Shown: positions 15,596-25,330 of the stretch, one piece after another
How positions within the stretch are numbered: the stretch's first letter is position 1
Layout of the letters: each line of letters starts with the position of its first letter
NCBI RefSeq assembly: GCF_012223425.1
Contig: NZ_CP038799.1
Span: 3,952,249 to 4,016,248 of the forward strand
From: Mycolicibacterium frederiksbergense
Lineage (GTDB): Bacteria; Actinomycetota; Actinomycetes; Mycobacteriales; Mycobacteriaceae
DNA: 64,000 nucleotides
Direction: 5' to 3'
Notes under the pieces: model-generated
The model's database searches: none
The model's input: the letters and a program-made list of their open reading frames with translations, nothing else
What the model was told of the DNA's origin: nothing
Translations under genes and position numbers: made by a program

Positions 15596-16800
15596 TCGCC
15601 CGGTTCCGGTCCGTTGTCGGCCGCCGGCGCCGCGGCCACCGGTGGCGCATGACGGCGGGCACGGGCCCGCGCGATCAGCTCTCTGAGCCTGCTGGGTTTG
15701 TCGGGTTCGTCTTCCAGGGCCTCGGTGCCCATCTCCATCGGCACACCCTGGTAGACCCAGAGGTACACGCTGATGGTGGTGACGATGACGATCATCACCA
15801 CCGGTCCGATGACGATGCCGAGGAAGCCGAACATGGTGATCCCGGCGAACACCGACAGCAGCATCAGCGCCGAGTCGAGTTTGGCCTCCTTGGGCACCAG
15901 GATCGGGCGCAGCACATTGTCGATGTTGGTCACCACGATGATGTGGAAGGCGATGACGAAGATGCCGCCGATGACATTGCCGAACAGCGCAAGACCGATC
16001 CCGAACGGGATGGTGACGATGCCGCCGCCGAGCGGGATCACCGAGAGCGCCGACAGCAGGATGGCGAAGATGAAGAACCCGTCGTGGAAGCCGGCGATGT
16101 AGATCGAGATGGCGCCGGCGATGCCCTGAGCCAGCGCGATGACGAACTGGCCGCGCACGGTGCCGCGCACCATGGCCGCCATCTTGGCCAGATACAGGTC
16201 GGTGGCCTCCTCGCCGAGCGGGTTGAGCCGGCGGATCAGCAGCCGCAGGTCGTCGCCGTTGACCAGCAGCGAGATGAACACGTACAGGAAGATGATGGCG
16301 GCGGTGAGACCGCCGAACAGTCCGCCGGCGGCACCCTGCAGGACATGCAGGCCCCATTCGCCGGCGCGCTGGGCGAAGGTGACCACCCAGTGCTGCAGCT
16401 GCTCGGGGGTGATTTCGGTGCTCTTCAGGAACGGCACCCGGTCGATCAGCTCGTTGACCACCCGCAGTGAGCGGTCCCCGAGGGTGCTCAGGTCGGTCTT
16501 GCCCACCCAGTCGGCGACGTTGCGCACCATGGTGGTGATCTGCACGACGCCGAGGGCGACGGCACCGCTGATCGGGATGATCACGATGGCCAGGGCCGCA
16601 AACAGGGTCAGGGTGGCCGACAGGCCGGCGCTGAACCTTGTGCGCAGCCGCTCGTAGAGCGGGTCGAACAGGTAGGCCACCACCGCCGCGACCACGATGA
16701 GGATGAAGTAGCCGCGCAGGAAGTAGGCGCCGAAGGCGATCGCGATGACGGTCGCGACTGCCAGGGCCCGCTTCTGGCTGAGGGTGAACTCCGTTTTCAC
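15592..16800 (-). CDS. AI-2E family transporter (Rv1101c-like)
   Basis: 402 residues with about seven or eight hydrophobic segments and a loop of about 100 residues after the third, the layout of the AI-2E/PerM family. Some members export small signals, others are Na+/H+ antiporters, so the substrate is open. The C-terminus is Arg- and Ala-rich. M. tuberculosis Rv1101c is syntenic. It starts 21 nt after the upstream SDR stop on the same strand and may be read from the P450/oxidoreductase transcript. Confidence 0.85.
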   Translation of the reverse strand: MKTEFTLSQKRALAVATVIAIAFGAYFLRGYFILIVVAAVVAYLFDPLYERLRTRFSAGLSATLTLFAALAIVIIPISGAVALGVVQITTMVRNVADWVGKTDLSTLGDRSLRVVNELIDRVPFLKSTEITPEQLQHWVVTFAQRAGEWGLHVLQGAAGGLFGGLTAAIIFLYVFISLLVNGDDLRLLIRRLNPLGEEATDLYLAKMAAMVRGTVRGQFVIALAQGIAGAISIYIAGFHDGFFIFAILLSALSVIPLGGGIVTIPFGIGLALFGNVIGGIFVIAFHIIVVTNIDNVLRPILVPKEAKLDSALMLLSVFAGITMFGFLGIVIGPVVMIVIVTTISVYLWVYQGVPMEMGTEALEDEPDKPSRLRELIARARARRHAPPVAAAPAADNGPEPGD

Positions 16801-16821
16801 GGGTCTATTGGACAGGTTCTG

Positions 16822-17676
16822 TCACTGTTGCGCGAGCTTCATGATGTGCCCGAGCAGATCCGGGTACCGCTTCATGTGAGATCCGCCGTTCAGGTCGAGC
16901 ACCTCACCGGTCAGCCAGGACGCCTTGGTGAGGAACACGACGGCCTCGGCGATGTCCTCGGGAGTGCCGGCGCGGCCCAGCGGGGTGTTCTCCACGTACT
17001 CCTCGACGACCCCGGGTACCAGGGCCGCGCCCTCGGTGAGCGGGGTGTGCACGAAACCGGGCGCCACGGCATTGACCCGTATTCCGCGCGGCGCCAATTC
17101 CAGGGCGGCCACCTGGGTGAGCATCGACAGCCCGGCCTTGGCCGAACAGTAGGCGCTCATGCCTGCGGCGGGCTGGCGGCCGTTGAGTGAGGAGATGGAG
17201 ACCAGCGCGCCGCCGTCGTTCAGATACCGACCGGCGTATTTGGCGACGATGAAGGCGCCGGTGAGGCAGACGTCGATGACGGCCCGGAAGTCCTCCACCG
17301 CGAGGTCGACGATCAGCCCGATATTGGAGAAGCCGGCGCAGCTGACCACCGCATCGATTGGTCCAGTGGCCTCAAAAAGTGTTGCCACCGAGGCTTCGTC
17401 GACGACGTCGACCGCCGCCCCCGAATGCGGGTCGCCGAGTTCGGCGGCGCGGGCGGCGGCGCCCTCGGCGTTGCGGTCGGCCACGACGACGCGGTACCCC
17501 TCGGCCGCCAGTGCCCGTGCCGAGGCCCAGCCGATACCGGAGGCCCCGCCGATGACAACGGCCGTCTTACCCGTCGCTTCGCTCGCCCCGGAAGCCGTCT
17601 TACCCGTCGCTTCGCTCGCCCCGGAAGCCGTCTTACCCGTCGCTTCGCTCGCCCCGGAAGCCGTCTTACCCGTCAT
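16822..17676 (-). CDS. SDR-family oxidoreductase with repeat-expanded N-terminus
   Basis: 284 residues. Rossmann motif GGASGIG and catalytic YCSAK (Tyr-x-x-x-Lys) mark a classical short-chain dehydrogenase; the VxGxxxG order is normal. The start ATG overlaps the upstream gene's stop (ATGA), which fixes it. Before the Rossmann motif the protein repeats TGKTASGASEA three times in a row, encoded by 33-bp tandem repeats; without them it would start MTGKTAVVIGGASG like a normal SDR. Substrate unknown; context with a P450 and a 3beta-HSD-like gene suggests a steroid or terpenoid alcohol. Confidence 0.88.
   Translation of the reverse strand: MTGKTASGASEATGKTASGASEATGKTASGASEATGKTAVVIGGASGIGWASARALAAEGYRVVVADRNAEGAAARAAELGDPHSGAAVDVVDEASVATLFEATGPIDAVVSCAGFSNIGLIVDLAVEDFRAVIDVCLTGAFIVAKYAGRYLNDGGALVSISSLNGRQPAAGMSAYCSAKAGLSMLTQVAALELAPRGIRVNAVAPGFVHTPLTEGAALVPGVVEEYVENTPLGRAGTPEDIAEAVVFLTKASWLTGEVLDLNGGSHMKRYPDLLGHIMKLAQQ
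17561..17674 (-). repeat. 33-bp tandem repeat, three copies plus 15 bp
   Basis: Identical units at 17561-17593, 17594-17626 and 17627-17659, then the first 15 bp again up to the start codon. Length divisible by three keeps the SDR frame open and gives the TGKTASGASEA repeats. Each unit holds GAGCGAAGCGAC (minus strand), a 12-mer also found at 48362-48373 at the start of mceE. Confidence 0.95.
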
Positions 17677-18740
17677 GCGTGAGCCTCCGGTCGTGGGTCG
17701 CCCCATTTGTCGCTGATCGCCTTCCACGGGTCCGCATACCGCATCCCGGTGCCGTGATATGCCGTCTGGCGCTTGAGGATCTGCTTGGCAAGCGGCGCGA
17801 TGACGCGCAGCAGGGGGCGTTTGATACCGGCGTTCTCGGCCGTCTCGATCAACATGTCGGGCCACGAATGATGCTGGAAACCAAGCACTTCCTGAGCTCT
17901 GGTGGTGTCCATCCAGTCCGTGTTGAACCAGCTGTCATCGTTGCGTGGGTCGCCCTTGAGCCCGGTGGGCAGACCGCCCACCAGGCCCAGCGCGGCAGCC
18001 ATCGCCGGGGCCACGTCGCCCTGCAGCAGGCGATGGGTGGCATCGTCACCGCCGATGAGCAGCGTCTCGCCGAGTGCGTCGGCGGTGGTGGCCGCAGCGA
18101 AGGCGCTCGCCACGTCGCGCACATCGACGGTCTGCAGCCGGCCATCGGTGGGCAGCATGCCCTCGAAGTAGAAGTTGTCCATCTTCATGTAGGAGCCGGG
18201 GCTGGCGGTCAGCACGCCACCCAGCCGCAGGATGACCCAGTCCAGCGCTGAGGTCCGCACGATCTTCTCGGCCTTGACCTTGTGGTCGCCGTAGATGTCG
18301 GCGGGGTTGACCGGGGTTTGCGCGGTGAGTGCACCGCCCACCGTGTGCGGGTTTCGCGAGCCGTAGACGGCGATGCTGGAAGCAAGCACGAAACGGGCTG
18401 GTGTGGAGAGCTTTTCGGCGGCGCGCACGAGACTGGCAGTGGCGTCGACGTTGACGCGCTCGGCCAGTCCGCGGCGCTGGTAGATGAACGGCGGGATGAC
18501 CGCTGCGAGATGGATGATCGCCGCCGGCGCCACCTCGTCGACGAGCGTGCCGACCGTCGTGGGGTCGGTGAGGTCGGCCCAGCGCACGGTGACGCCGACC
18601 GGTAGGGACTCGGCGGCCTTCCGATTGGCCGGTACGTCCAGATCGGTGGCGACCACCCGTCGTCCGTCGGCGGCGAGTCGGTGCACGGTTGCCGAACCGA
18701 CCAGCCCGAAGGCTCCGGTCACCAACACGGTTTCGGTCAT
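17673..18740 (-). CDS. NAD-dependent epimerase/3beta-HSD-like oxidoreductase
   Basis: 355 residues, extended SDR. The N-terminal TGAFGLVGSATV is the NAD-binding glycine-rich loop; DIYGDHKVKAE supplies Tyr-x-x-x-Lys. The start at 18740 has GGAG six bases upstream and leaves room for a TACTGT -10 box (18780-18775); the GTG at 18776 would fall inside that box. It overlaps the downstream SDR by 4 nt. Likely oxidises or reduces a ring alcohol or sugar; substrate not readable. Confidence 0.85.
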   Translation of the reverse strand: MTETVLVTGAFGLVGSATVHRLAADGRRVVATDLDVPANRKAAESLPVGVTVRWADLTDPTTVGTLVDEVAPAAIIHLAAVIPPFIYQRRGLAERVNVDATASLVRAAEKLSTPARFVLASSIAVYGSRNPHTVGGALTAQTPVNPADIYGDHKVKAEKIVRTSALDWVILRLGGVLTASPGSYMKMDNFYFEGMLPTDGRLQTVDVRDVASAFAAATTADALGETLLIGGDDATHRLLQGDVAPAMAAALGLVGGLPTGLKGDPRNDDSWFNTDWMDTTRAQEVLGFQHHSWPDMLIETAENAGIKRPLLRVIAPLAKQILKRQTAYHGTGMRYADPWKAISDKWGDPRPEAHA

Positions 18741-18800
18741 CGGGACTCCATCAGCCGGGGGCGCAACGTCTGTCACAGTAGCGAACGGAGTCGGAGTTGA

Positions 18801-20039
18801 TTAGTTGATCTTCAGATCCAGCCGGGCGGGTCGGCGCACCAGCACGCTGGGCAGCCACACCGGTCGCCCCGGCGCCTCCAACCACGTGGTGCGCTCAAGC
18901 AGGCGCCCGAGCACCGTCCGCGCTTCGAGGCGGGCCAGTGCGGCGCCGACACAGAAGTGCAGACCCTTCCCGAACCCCAGGTGTGTTCGGGCGGCGCCAC
19001 GATCGAGCCGGAACTCATTGGGGGAGTCGAACTGTCGCGGATCGCGGTTGGCGGCACCCCACAGCAGCAGCAGATGCTCACCGGCGCGGAGTTCAGTGCC
19101 GGCCAGGGTGCAGTCGGTCAGCACGTGCCGATAGTGCCCACGGAACGGTGATTCGTAGCGCAGTACCTCATCGATGAAGGCCCCGAGCAGTCCCGGAGTG
19201 TCGCGGACCTGACGCTGCACGTCCGGTCGGGTGCCCAGCAGCCACACGGCACTACCGAGCAGCGAGGCCGTCGATTCGGCGCCCGCGGCGACGAGTTGGA
19301 CCAGGATGAACCCCGCGGTGGTCGGGTCGAGGTCCGGGGTGATGGCCAACTGACCCATCAGGTCGTCACCGGGGTCAGCTGTGGCACGGCCGAACCGGTC
19401 GATCAGGTAGGCGCCGAGTTCCATCGCTGCGACCGCGGCGCCGGCCAGTTCCTCCGGGCCGACCAAACCGTCCATCAGCTGGGTGCTGGCGTAGGCGCGC
19501 CGGATGAGATCGTCGATGTCGCTCACGGGCAGGCCGAGCAGATGCGCGACCACCGCCATGGGCAACCGGTCGGCGACCGACGACATCCATTCGAGGTCCT
19601 GGCAGGTCCACAGGTCGTCGAAGACATCCCTGATCAACGGCTCGAGCGCGAGCAGTCGCTTGGCGGCGAGTTTGAGCAGCACCGGCTTGCGGTGCAGGGC
19701 ATGTGCGGGCTCGTCGGCGGTGGCCAGCACATGAGACCCGCCGCCGGGGCCCTCCATGTCGAATGACGACACCGTGCCGTCCGGGCGGTAGACCATGGTC
19801 GCCGTGAGATTCGACGAGAAGTCCTGGGTCCGGGCGGTGGCCTCCAGGACGGCGTCCCATGTCGACACCAGATGAAACCCGCTGTCGGCGACGCGTGCGA
19901 CGGGCGTGGCGCGCAGCCTGTCGTAGAGCGGGTACGGATCGTCAAGGGCGTCGATGGCGAAGAAGTCCTGTGCCGCAATCATTTTCCCAGGTTCGGTGGT
20001 CGACGGTCGCCCGTCAATGGGCGGTGCGAAAGTTGACAT
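18801..20039 (-). CDS. Cytochrome P450
   Basis: 412 residues with this start. The heme loop FGKGLHFCVG carries the thiolate Cys363; EVLRYESP is the ExxR motif of helix K; the I-helix reads VAAGAESTASL, with Glu in the acid position before Thr. Bacterial soluble class I P450, needing ferredoxin and reductase from elsewhere. Start is uncertain: ATG at 20039 is used, 20114 would extend into the TetR promoter, 19982 is closer to usual P450 N-termini. A TetR gene is divergent, with a palindrome between them. Confidence 0.9.
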   Translation of the reverse strand: MSTFAPPIDGRPSTTEPGKMIAAQDFFAIDALDDPYPLYDRLRATPVARVADSGFHLVSTWDAVLEATARTQDFSSNLTATMVYRPDGTVSSFDMEGPGGGSHVLATADEPAHALHRKPVLLKLAAKRLLALEPLIRDVFDDLWTCQDLEWMSSVADRLPMAVVAHLLGLPVSDIDDLIRRAYASTQLMDGLVGPEELAGAAVAAMELGAYLIDRFGRATADPGDDLMGQLAITPDLDPTTAGFILVQLVAAGAESTASLLGSAVWLLGTRPDVQRQVRDTPGLLGAFIDEVLRYESPFRGHYRHVLTDCTLAGTELRAGEHLLLLWGAANRDPRQFDSPNEFRLDRGAARTHLGFGKGLHFCVGAALARLEARTVLGRLLERTTWLEAPGRPVWLPSVLVRRPARLDLKIN

Positions 20040-20121
20040 GACGGGGTTGCGGCGACGACGGGGCGCCGTCTCAACGGGTCGCCCTGAGCTGGGTGGAGTG
20101 TGAGAAAAACCCATCAATCCG

Positions 20122-20134
20122 TCTCACGCTGAGA
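20122..20134. promoter_or_regulatory. Candidate TetR operator in the P450/TetR divergent region
   Basis: TCTCA-CGC-TGAGA is a perfect inverted repeat, with a further TGAGA at 20101-20105. It lies directly against TATACA (20135-20140), a -10 box 7 nt before the TetR ATG at 20148. Likely an autoregulatory site that also covers the P450 promoter. Inferred from position only. Confidence 0.4.
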
Positions 20135-20147
20135 TATACAGGTCGCT

Positions 20148-20702
20148 ATGTCGCCACGAGGTCATGACTGGTTGATCGGCGCCGACCGCCGGACGGCCGC
20201 CGCCGAACGCATCTACTCCGCTGCGGCCGTACTGATGGGTCGCGGCGGAATCGACGAGGTCGACATCGACGCATTGGCGGCGGCCGTGCACTGTTCTCGG
20301 GCCACGGTCTACCGCCACGCAGGCAGCAAAGCACAGATCCGGGATGCCGTGCTCGCGCGGTCGGCGGCGCGGATTGTCGCGACTGTGCGGGCTGCGGTGG
20401 CCGAACTGGCCGGACCGGATCGCGTGCAGACGGCGATCCTGGTCGCGCTGCGTGAGATCCGCGCCGACCCGCTGGCCGCCACGGTGGTGGACGCCCCGGG
20501 TTCGCGTTCGCTGACTGCCTCGGATGCGGTGATGCGCTACGCGGCAGAGTTCGCCGGTGTCACCGACGACGATCCCGAGGCGGCCGCCTGGATCGTCCGA
20601 GTGGTGTTGTCTCTGTTGTTCTGGCCGGCAACGGATCTCGCGACGGAGCGCCGAATGTTGGAGCGCTTTCTGGCTCCGGCGTTCGGGCGCGAACCATCCT
20701 GA
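20148..20702 (+). CDS. TetR-family regulator
   Basis: 184 residues. Residues 15-60 form the TetR DNA-binding domain: helix-turn-helix DALAAAVHCSRATVYRHAGSKAQI. The C-terminal ligand domain has no named family. Divergent from the P450 gene, which it probably represses. Convergent with the FGE gene, 19 nt apart. Confidence 0.88.
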   Translation: MSPRGHDWLIGADRRTAAAERIYSAAAVLMGRGGIDEVDIDALAAAVHCSRATVYRHAGSKAQIRDAVLARSAARIVATVRAAVAELAGPDRVQTAILVALREIRADPLAATVVDAPGSRSLTASDAVMRYAAEFAGVTDDDPEAAAWIVRVVLSLLFWPATDLATERRMLERFLAPAFGREPS

Positions 20703-20721
20703 TCCGGTGCGCCCGGCCTGG

Positions 20722-21603
20722 TCAATTCTTGATGCAGCGAAAACCGATGTGGCTCATGCCGGTATCGACCATCTGCGGTCGCCGCGCGGCCGGCCGGTAC
20801 CGCATGCAATAACTGTCCGCGCACAAAAAGGACCCGCCCTTGATCACCCTGCGGGGGATCTCGAACTGTGGCTGTGCGGGGTCGTAGCTGTCCGCCGCGC
20901 AGCAGGGACTCGCGGCCCGATCCGGCCCGTACCAGTCGGTGGTCCACTCCCAGACATTGCCGGCCATATCGAGCAGGCCGTAGCCGTTGGGCTCGAAGCT
21001 GCCGACGGGCTGGGTCGTGCCGTAACCGGACTCCGGTAGGTAGGGAAACTCGCCGTGCCAATAGTTCGCCTTGCGCTCACCGGGCCCCTCCGGGGCGTCA
21101 CCCCAGGTGTAAGCCGCCCCGGCCAGCCCACCACGGGCGGCGGCCTCCCACTGGGCTTCGGTGGGTAGCGCGAGTCCGGCCCATTCGGCGTAGCTCTGGG
21201 CGTCCTCGAACGCGATGTGCACCACCGGGTGCCGGTCACGGCCGGTCAGCGATGAGCGCGGCCCGCGTGGATGGTTCCAGCAGGCACCGGGGGTCCAGGT
21301 CCACCATTGGCTGAGGTGCCGTAGATCCACCGGTCCCGCAGTGCGCCGGAAGACCATCGAACCGGGAACCAGGTTCTCCGCGGGTGCGCCCGGGTAATCG
21401 GCGGGGTCGACCGGGCGTTCGGCGACGGTCCGGTAGCCGGTGGCGTCCACGAAGGCGGCGAACTGGTTGTTGGTCACCTGGTGACGCTGAATCCAGAAAC
21501 CGTCCACGGTCACCTCCCGTGCCGGCGCCTCCTCGGGATAGTGCGTGTCGGAACCCAGAGTCGTGGTCTGTGGCTCGATCCAGACCAGGTCGTTGTCACG
21601 CAC
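20722..21603 (-). CDS. Formylglycine-generating enzyme family protein
   Basis: 293 residues, FGE/SUMF1 fold. It converts the cysteine of a sulfatase CxAxR motif to formylglycine using copper and oxygen. The two active-site cysteines are Cys261 and Cys266 in GGSFLCADSYCMRYRPAARRPQ, aligned with the human FGE pair. The GTG at 21603 overlaps the upstream stop by 8 nt and gives a normal family N-terminus; an ATG at 21624 would add seven residues. It is the last gene of a sulfatase-HAD-FGE operon, so its substrate is probably the sulfatase encoded there. Confidence 0.9.
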   Translation of the reverse strand: MRDNDLVWIEPQTTTLGSDTHYPEEAPAREVTVDGFWIQRHQVTNNQFAAFVDATGYRTVAERPVDPADYPGAPAENLVPGSMVFRRTAGPVDLRHLSQWWTWTPGACWNHPRGPRSSLTGRDRHPVVHIAFEDAQSYAEWAGLALPTEAQWEAAARGGLAGAAYTWGDAPEGPGERKANYWHGEFPYLPESGYGTTQPVGSFEPNGYGLLDMAGNVWEWTTDWYGPDRAASPCCAADSYDPAQPQFEIPRRVIKGGSFLCADSYCMRYRPAARRPQMVDTGMSHIGFRCIKN

Positions 21604-22522
21604 TGAAGACGGTGGACCAATCATCGCGCATGCTCACGACGGTCCACCCGAACTGCTCGGCATGGCCCAGCGCCCGTTCCGCCCCGGCGGTGTAGGAGAA
21701 TTCGCGTTCGGCATCGTCGTGGAGCACCAGCAGTTTCAGGGACGGGCTGTCCTGGCCGCCGGTGTACATCAGCATCTCGTCATCGCCATTGGAATTGCCC
21801 GCCGCCAGGATGGGGCGGCGGCCGATGCGATTCCAGATGCGCACCGGTTTTTCGGGCCCGTCATCCCAGATGTCCAGGGCGGGTTGCAGCAGCAGGTCGC
21901 CGTGCCCGTCGGCACCGACGAACTTCAGCCCCTGCGCGCTGCCGACCACCCGCTCGGGTGGAATGCCGTAGATCCGGCTGGTGACCGGGCGCATGAAGTC
22001 GCGGCCACCGCCCGAGACGATGTAGCAGGTGAATCCGTGATCGTGCAGGTAGCGCAGCAGTTCCACCATCGGCAGGTACGTGCATTCCAGGTACAGCCGC
22101 CCGAGGGTGGGGTGCTTGGCCTCGGCGAAGAAGGTGGCGACCCCGGCGGCGTGGTCCTCGACCTTCACCGAATCGTGCAGGGACAATACAGCCGCAGCAA
22201 GGGTTTTCAGATCTGAATCGTCACCCTGGTAGTGCTTGGTGACGGCACCGCCGAACCACTGCAGGTCCCCGTTGTGTGCCGCCAGATAGGGTTGCCCTTC
22301 GGCGAGCGAGGGATCGGTGGCCACCTTCTCGGCCAACCGCCGGACGATGAAATCGAGCTGGATGTACATCGGCTTCTCGCACCACAACGTGCCGTCGTTG
22401 TCGAACACCGCGACGCGTTCCTCGGGCGCTACGAACTCCGGGCCTTCTGTGGTGACGCGGCCCACGAAGTCGGTGATCGCCGACTTCGTGGGGCCGTCGA
22501 CCCAGGACGTGAGTTCTGCCAC
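21596..22522 (-). CDS. HAD-superfamily phosphatase
   Basis: 308 residues. Motif I is DNDGTLW with nucleophile Asp41 and acid/base Asp43; SGGGRDFM supplies motif II and the AAGNSNGDDEML segment the metal-binding motif IV. Probably cytoplasmic. GTG start, 2 nt after the sulfatase stop, with GGAGGTGG as ribosome binding site inside the end of the sulfatase gene. Position between a sulfatase and its maturase suggests it acts on the same substrate, perhaps removing phosphate after desulfation; the substrate is unknown. Confidence 0.88.
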   Translation of the reverse strand: MAELTSWVDGPTKSAITDFVGRVTTEGPEFVAPEERVAVFDNDGTLWCEKPMYIQLDFIVRRLAEKVATDPSLAEGQPYLAAHNGDLQWFGGAVTKHYQGDDSDLKTLAAAVLSLHDSVKVEDHAAGVATFFAEAKHPTLGRLYLECTYLPMVELLRYLHDHGFTCYIVSGGGRDFMRPVTSRIYGIPPERVVGSAQGLKFVGADGHGDLLLQPALDIWDDGPEKPVRIWNRIGRRPILAAGNSNGDDEMLMYTGGQDSPSLKLLVLHDDAEREFSYTAGAERALGHAEQFGWTVVSMRDDWSTVFSA

Positions 22523-22524
22523 CG

Positions 22525-24078
<1,554 letters not shown>

Positions 24079-24223
24079 TGCCTGTCCTTCCGCTTTGGGC
24101 GGTACACAGGTGCCGCCGGAGTCAAAACGCTTCGTTCAGATCACTGCGTGTTCAAGCCTAGAGGTGTTCGGCACCCTGGATGCCGAGAACGCGGCGGTGC
24201 GATCGGGTGATCCCGCAGTACGC

Positions 24224-24358
24224 TCACCAGTGCGCTGCGCGACACCCGGTAGCCATGTTGTGGCAATGCTTGCCGTTCTGGCATTTGCTGCATCCGCAGC
24301 GGCAGTCGTGGTCCGCGCGGTGACGTGACGGTCGCCTGTGCTCGGTTCGGATCCGCAT
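24224..24358 (-). CDS. Metallothionein-like cysteine-rich mini-protein
   Basis: 44 residues: an Arg/His-rich N-terminus followed by HDCRCGCSKCQNGKHC and a last cysteine in TGCRAAHW. Six cysteines fall within 21 residues, spaced CxCxCxxC, then C, then C, together with several histidines, which is what metal-binding metallothioneins look like. It is not the mycobacterial MymT sequence. AAGGG stands about nine bases before the ATG; a GTG three codons earlier is possible. Divergent or co-directional partners give no clue except the adjacent sulfatase operon. It could be a chance frame, but the cysteine density argues against that. Confidence 0.55.
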   Translation of the reverse strand: MRIRTEHRRPSRHRADHDCRCGCSKCQNGKHCHNMATGCRAAHW

Positions 24359-24477
24359 CGCCAGCACCCTTCGATTTGTCCGGGTTCATGACATCACAAC
24401 GCGCGCATCCACACCGCGGATCACCCGAATCGAGGACCTGCGAATCCCAGGGCATGAGGTCTTCGAGCTTCTTTGAG

Positions 24478-24537
24478 GCTGCTGTGGTTTCTGATACCCA
24501 TGTCGTCGCCCCGGAGGGCGAGAATGTCGGGCCTTCC
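24478..24537 (-). pseudogene. Decayed fragment of a sulfatase N-terminus
   Basis: The minus frame reads GRPDILALRGDDMGIRNHSS. Compared with residues 4-22 of the intact sulfatase (AKPNILVIWGDDIGIWNLS) about ten positions are identical, including the metal-binding GDD. Two tryptophans are replaced by arginine, as expected for relaxed decay. No sulfatase active site follows. It is probably the remnant of a second sulfatase gene or of a duplicated copy. Confidence 0.55.
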
Positions 24538-24782
24538 CGTCCGCGGTGATGTCTGCATTGATCGGTGACGTACCTGATCGGGATACCAGGAGCCGGTCAT
24601 GGCCCCGGGGGATTCGGCACAGCCCGGGCGGCGTCTCGTATCGCGTTGCGTTTCACGGCGATAGCGGGGCGGCGACGATCCCGTAGGCCCCCGGTCTACT
24701 CTGGAGGAATCGTGGGTTCCTCGCGTGCCCGATCCGTCGGTTGCCGTCTGCGGTCGCTCTGATAGTGATGGGAGCATCGCCG

Positions 24783-25235
24783 ATGGCCGATGTCACTACC
24801 GAACATCTGTCCGCCACCCGGCTCGCCATCTGCGGGCGCACCGATCAGCGCGGCACCGTTGACGGCGCGTGGTGGCCGCCGGCCTACGACCTGAAGACCA
24901 CGCTGCCCGACCTGATTTCGGTGATGGGCCGTTGGCTCGGACCGGTTTCCCGGGTGCTGTATGACCCGAGCCTGTTCCCGTCGGCGCCCTCGCGCATCAT
25001 CCGTGGCACCACGGTGATATCGGTGGACCGCTACTCGCTGGTGGCCAGGGACACCATCTATCTGACCGGCACCCACACCCGCAACGCGCTGCTCTATGTG
25101 GTGCCACCGGAAACCAGCGCCGACAATGCGTGCGACCTGCTCAAGCGGGTCGAGAGCACCACGATCCCGATGACGGTGCGGATGCTGCGCGCCATCGTCG
25201 GCGGTCACCCCGCCTCGCGGGAACAGCTGGGCTGA
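24783..25235 (+). CDS. DUF5994 family protein
   Basis: 150 residues. The opening RTDQRGTVDGAWWPPAYDLKTTLPDLI is typical of this actinobacterial family of unknown function. Soluble, no signal. The ATG at 24783 has GGGAG eight bases upstream, which selects it over ATG 24768. Convergent with the hydrolase gene. Confidence 0.75.
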   Translation: MADVTTEHLSATRLAICGRTDQRGTVDGAWWPPAYDLKTTLPDLISVMGRWLGPVSRVLYDPSLFPSAPSRIIRGTTVISVDRYSLVARDTIYLTGTHTRNALLYVVPPETSADNACDLLKRVESTTIPMTVRMLRAIVGGHPASREQLG

Positions 25236-25330
25236 TTTGGGCCGCGGCCGATGGGTACCGTAATCTGGGGTCACGTTTCCCCGGTTCTGTAGACGCCGCG
25301 CGGGAAGCCAGAGGCCGGGACGCTACAGCG

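Larger units (their letters stand above)
24079..24782. other. Gene-poor 700-bp interval upstream of the sulfatase
   Basis: No ordinary-size gene is supported here. It contains a 44-residue cysteine-rich ORF (24224-24358, minus) and a decayed sulfatase N-terminus (24478-24537, minus). The remainder has several stops in every frame and looks like worn coding DNA. Confidence 0.6.

Noticed and set aside
17561..17674. The tandem repeats as a CRISPR array
   Set aside because: Units are 33 bp, directly adjacent without spacers, and encode protein in frame with the SDR.
24421..24777. A full-length gene of 118 residues on the minus strand
   Set aside because: Only the 20-residue sulfatase-like part has similarity; the rest is low-complexity Arg/Ser/Pro and has no ribosome binding site.
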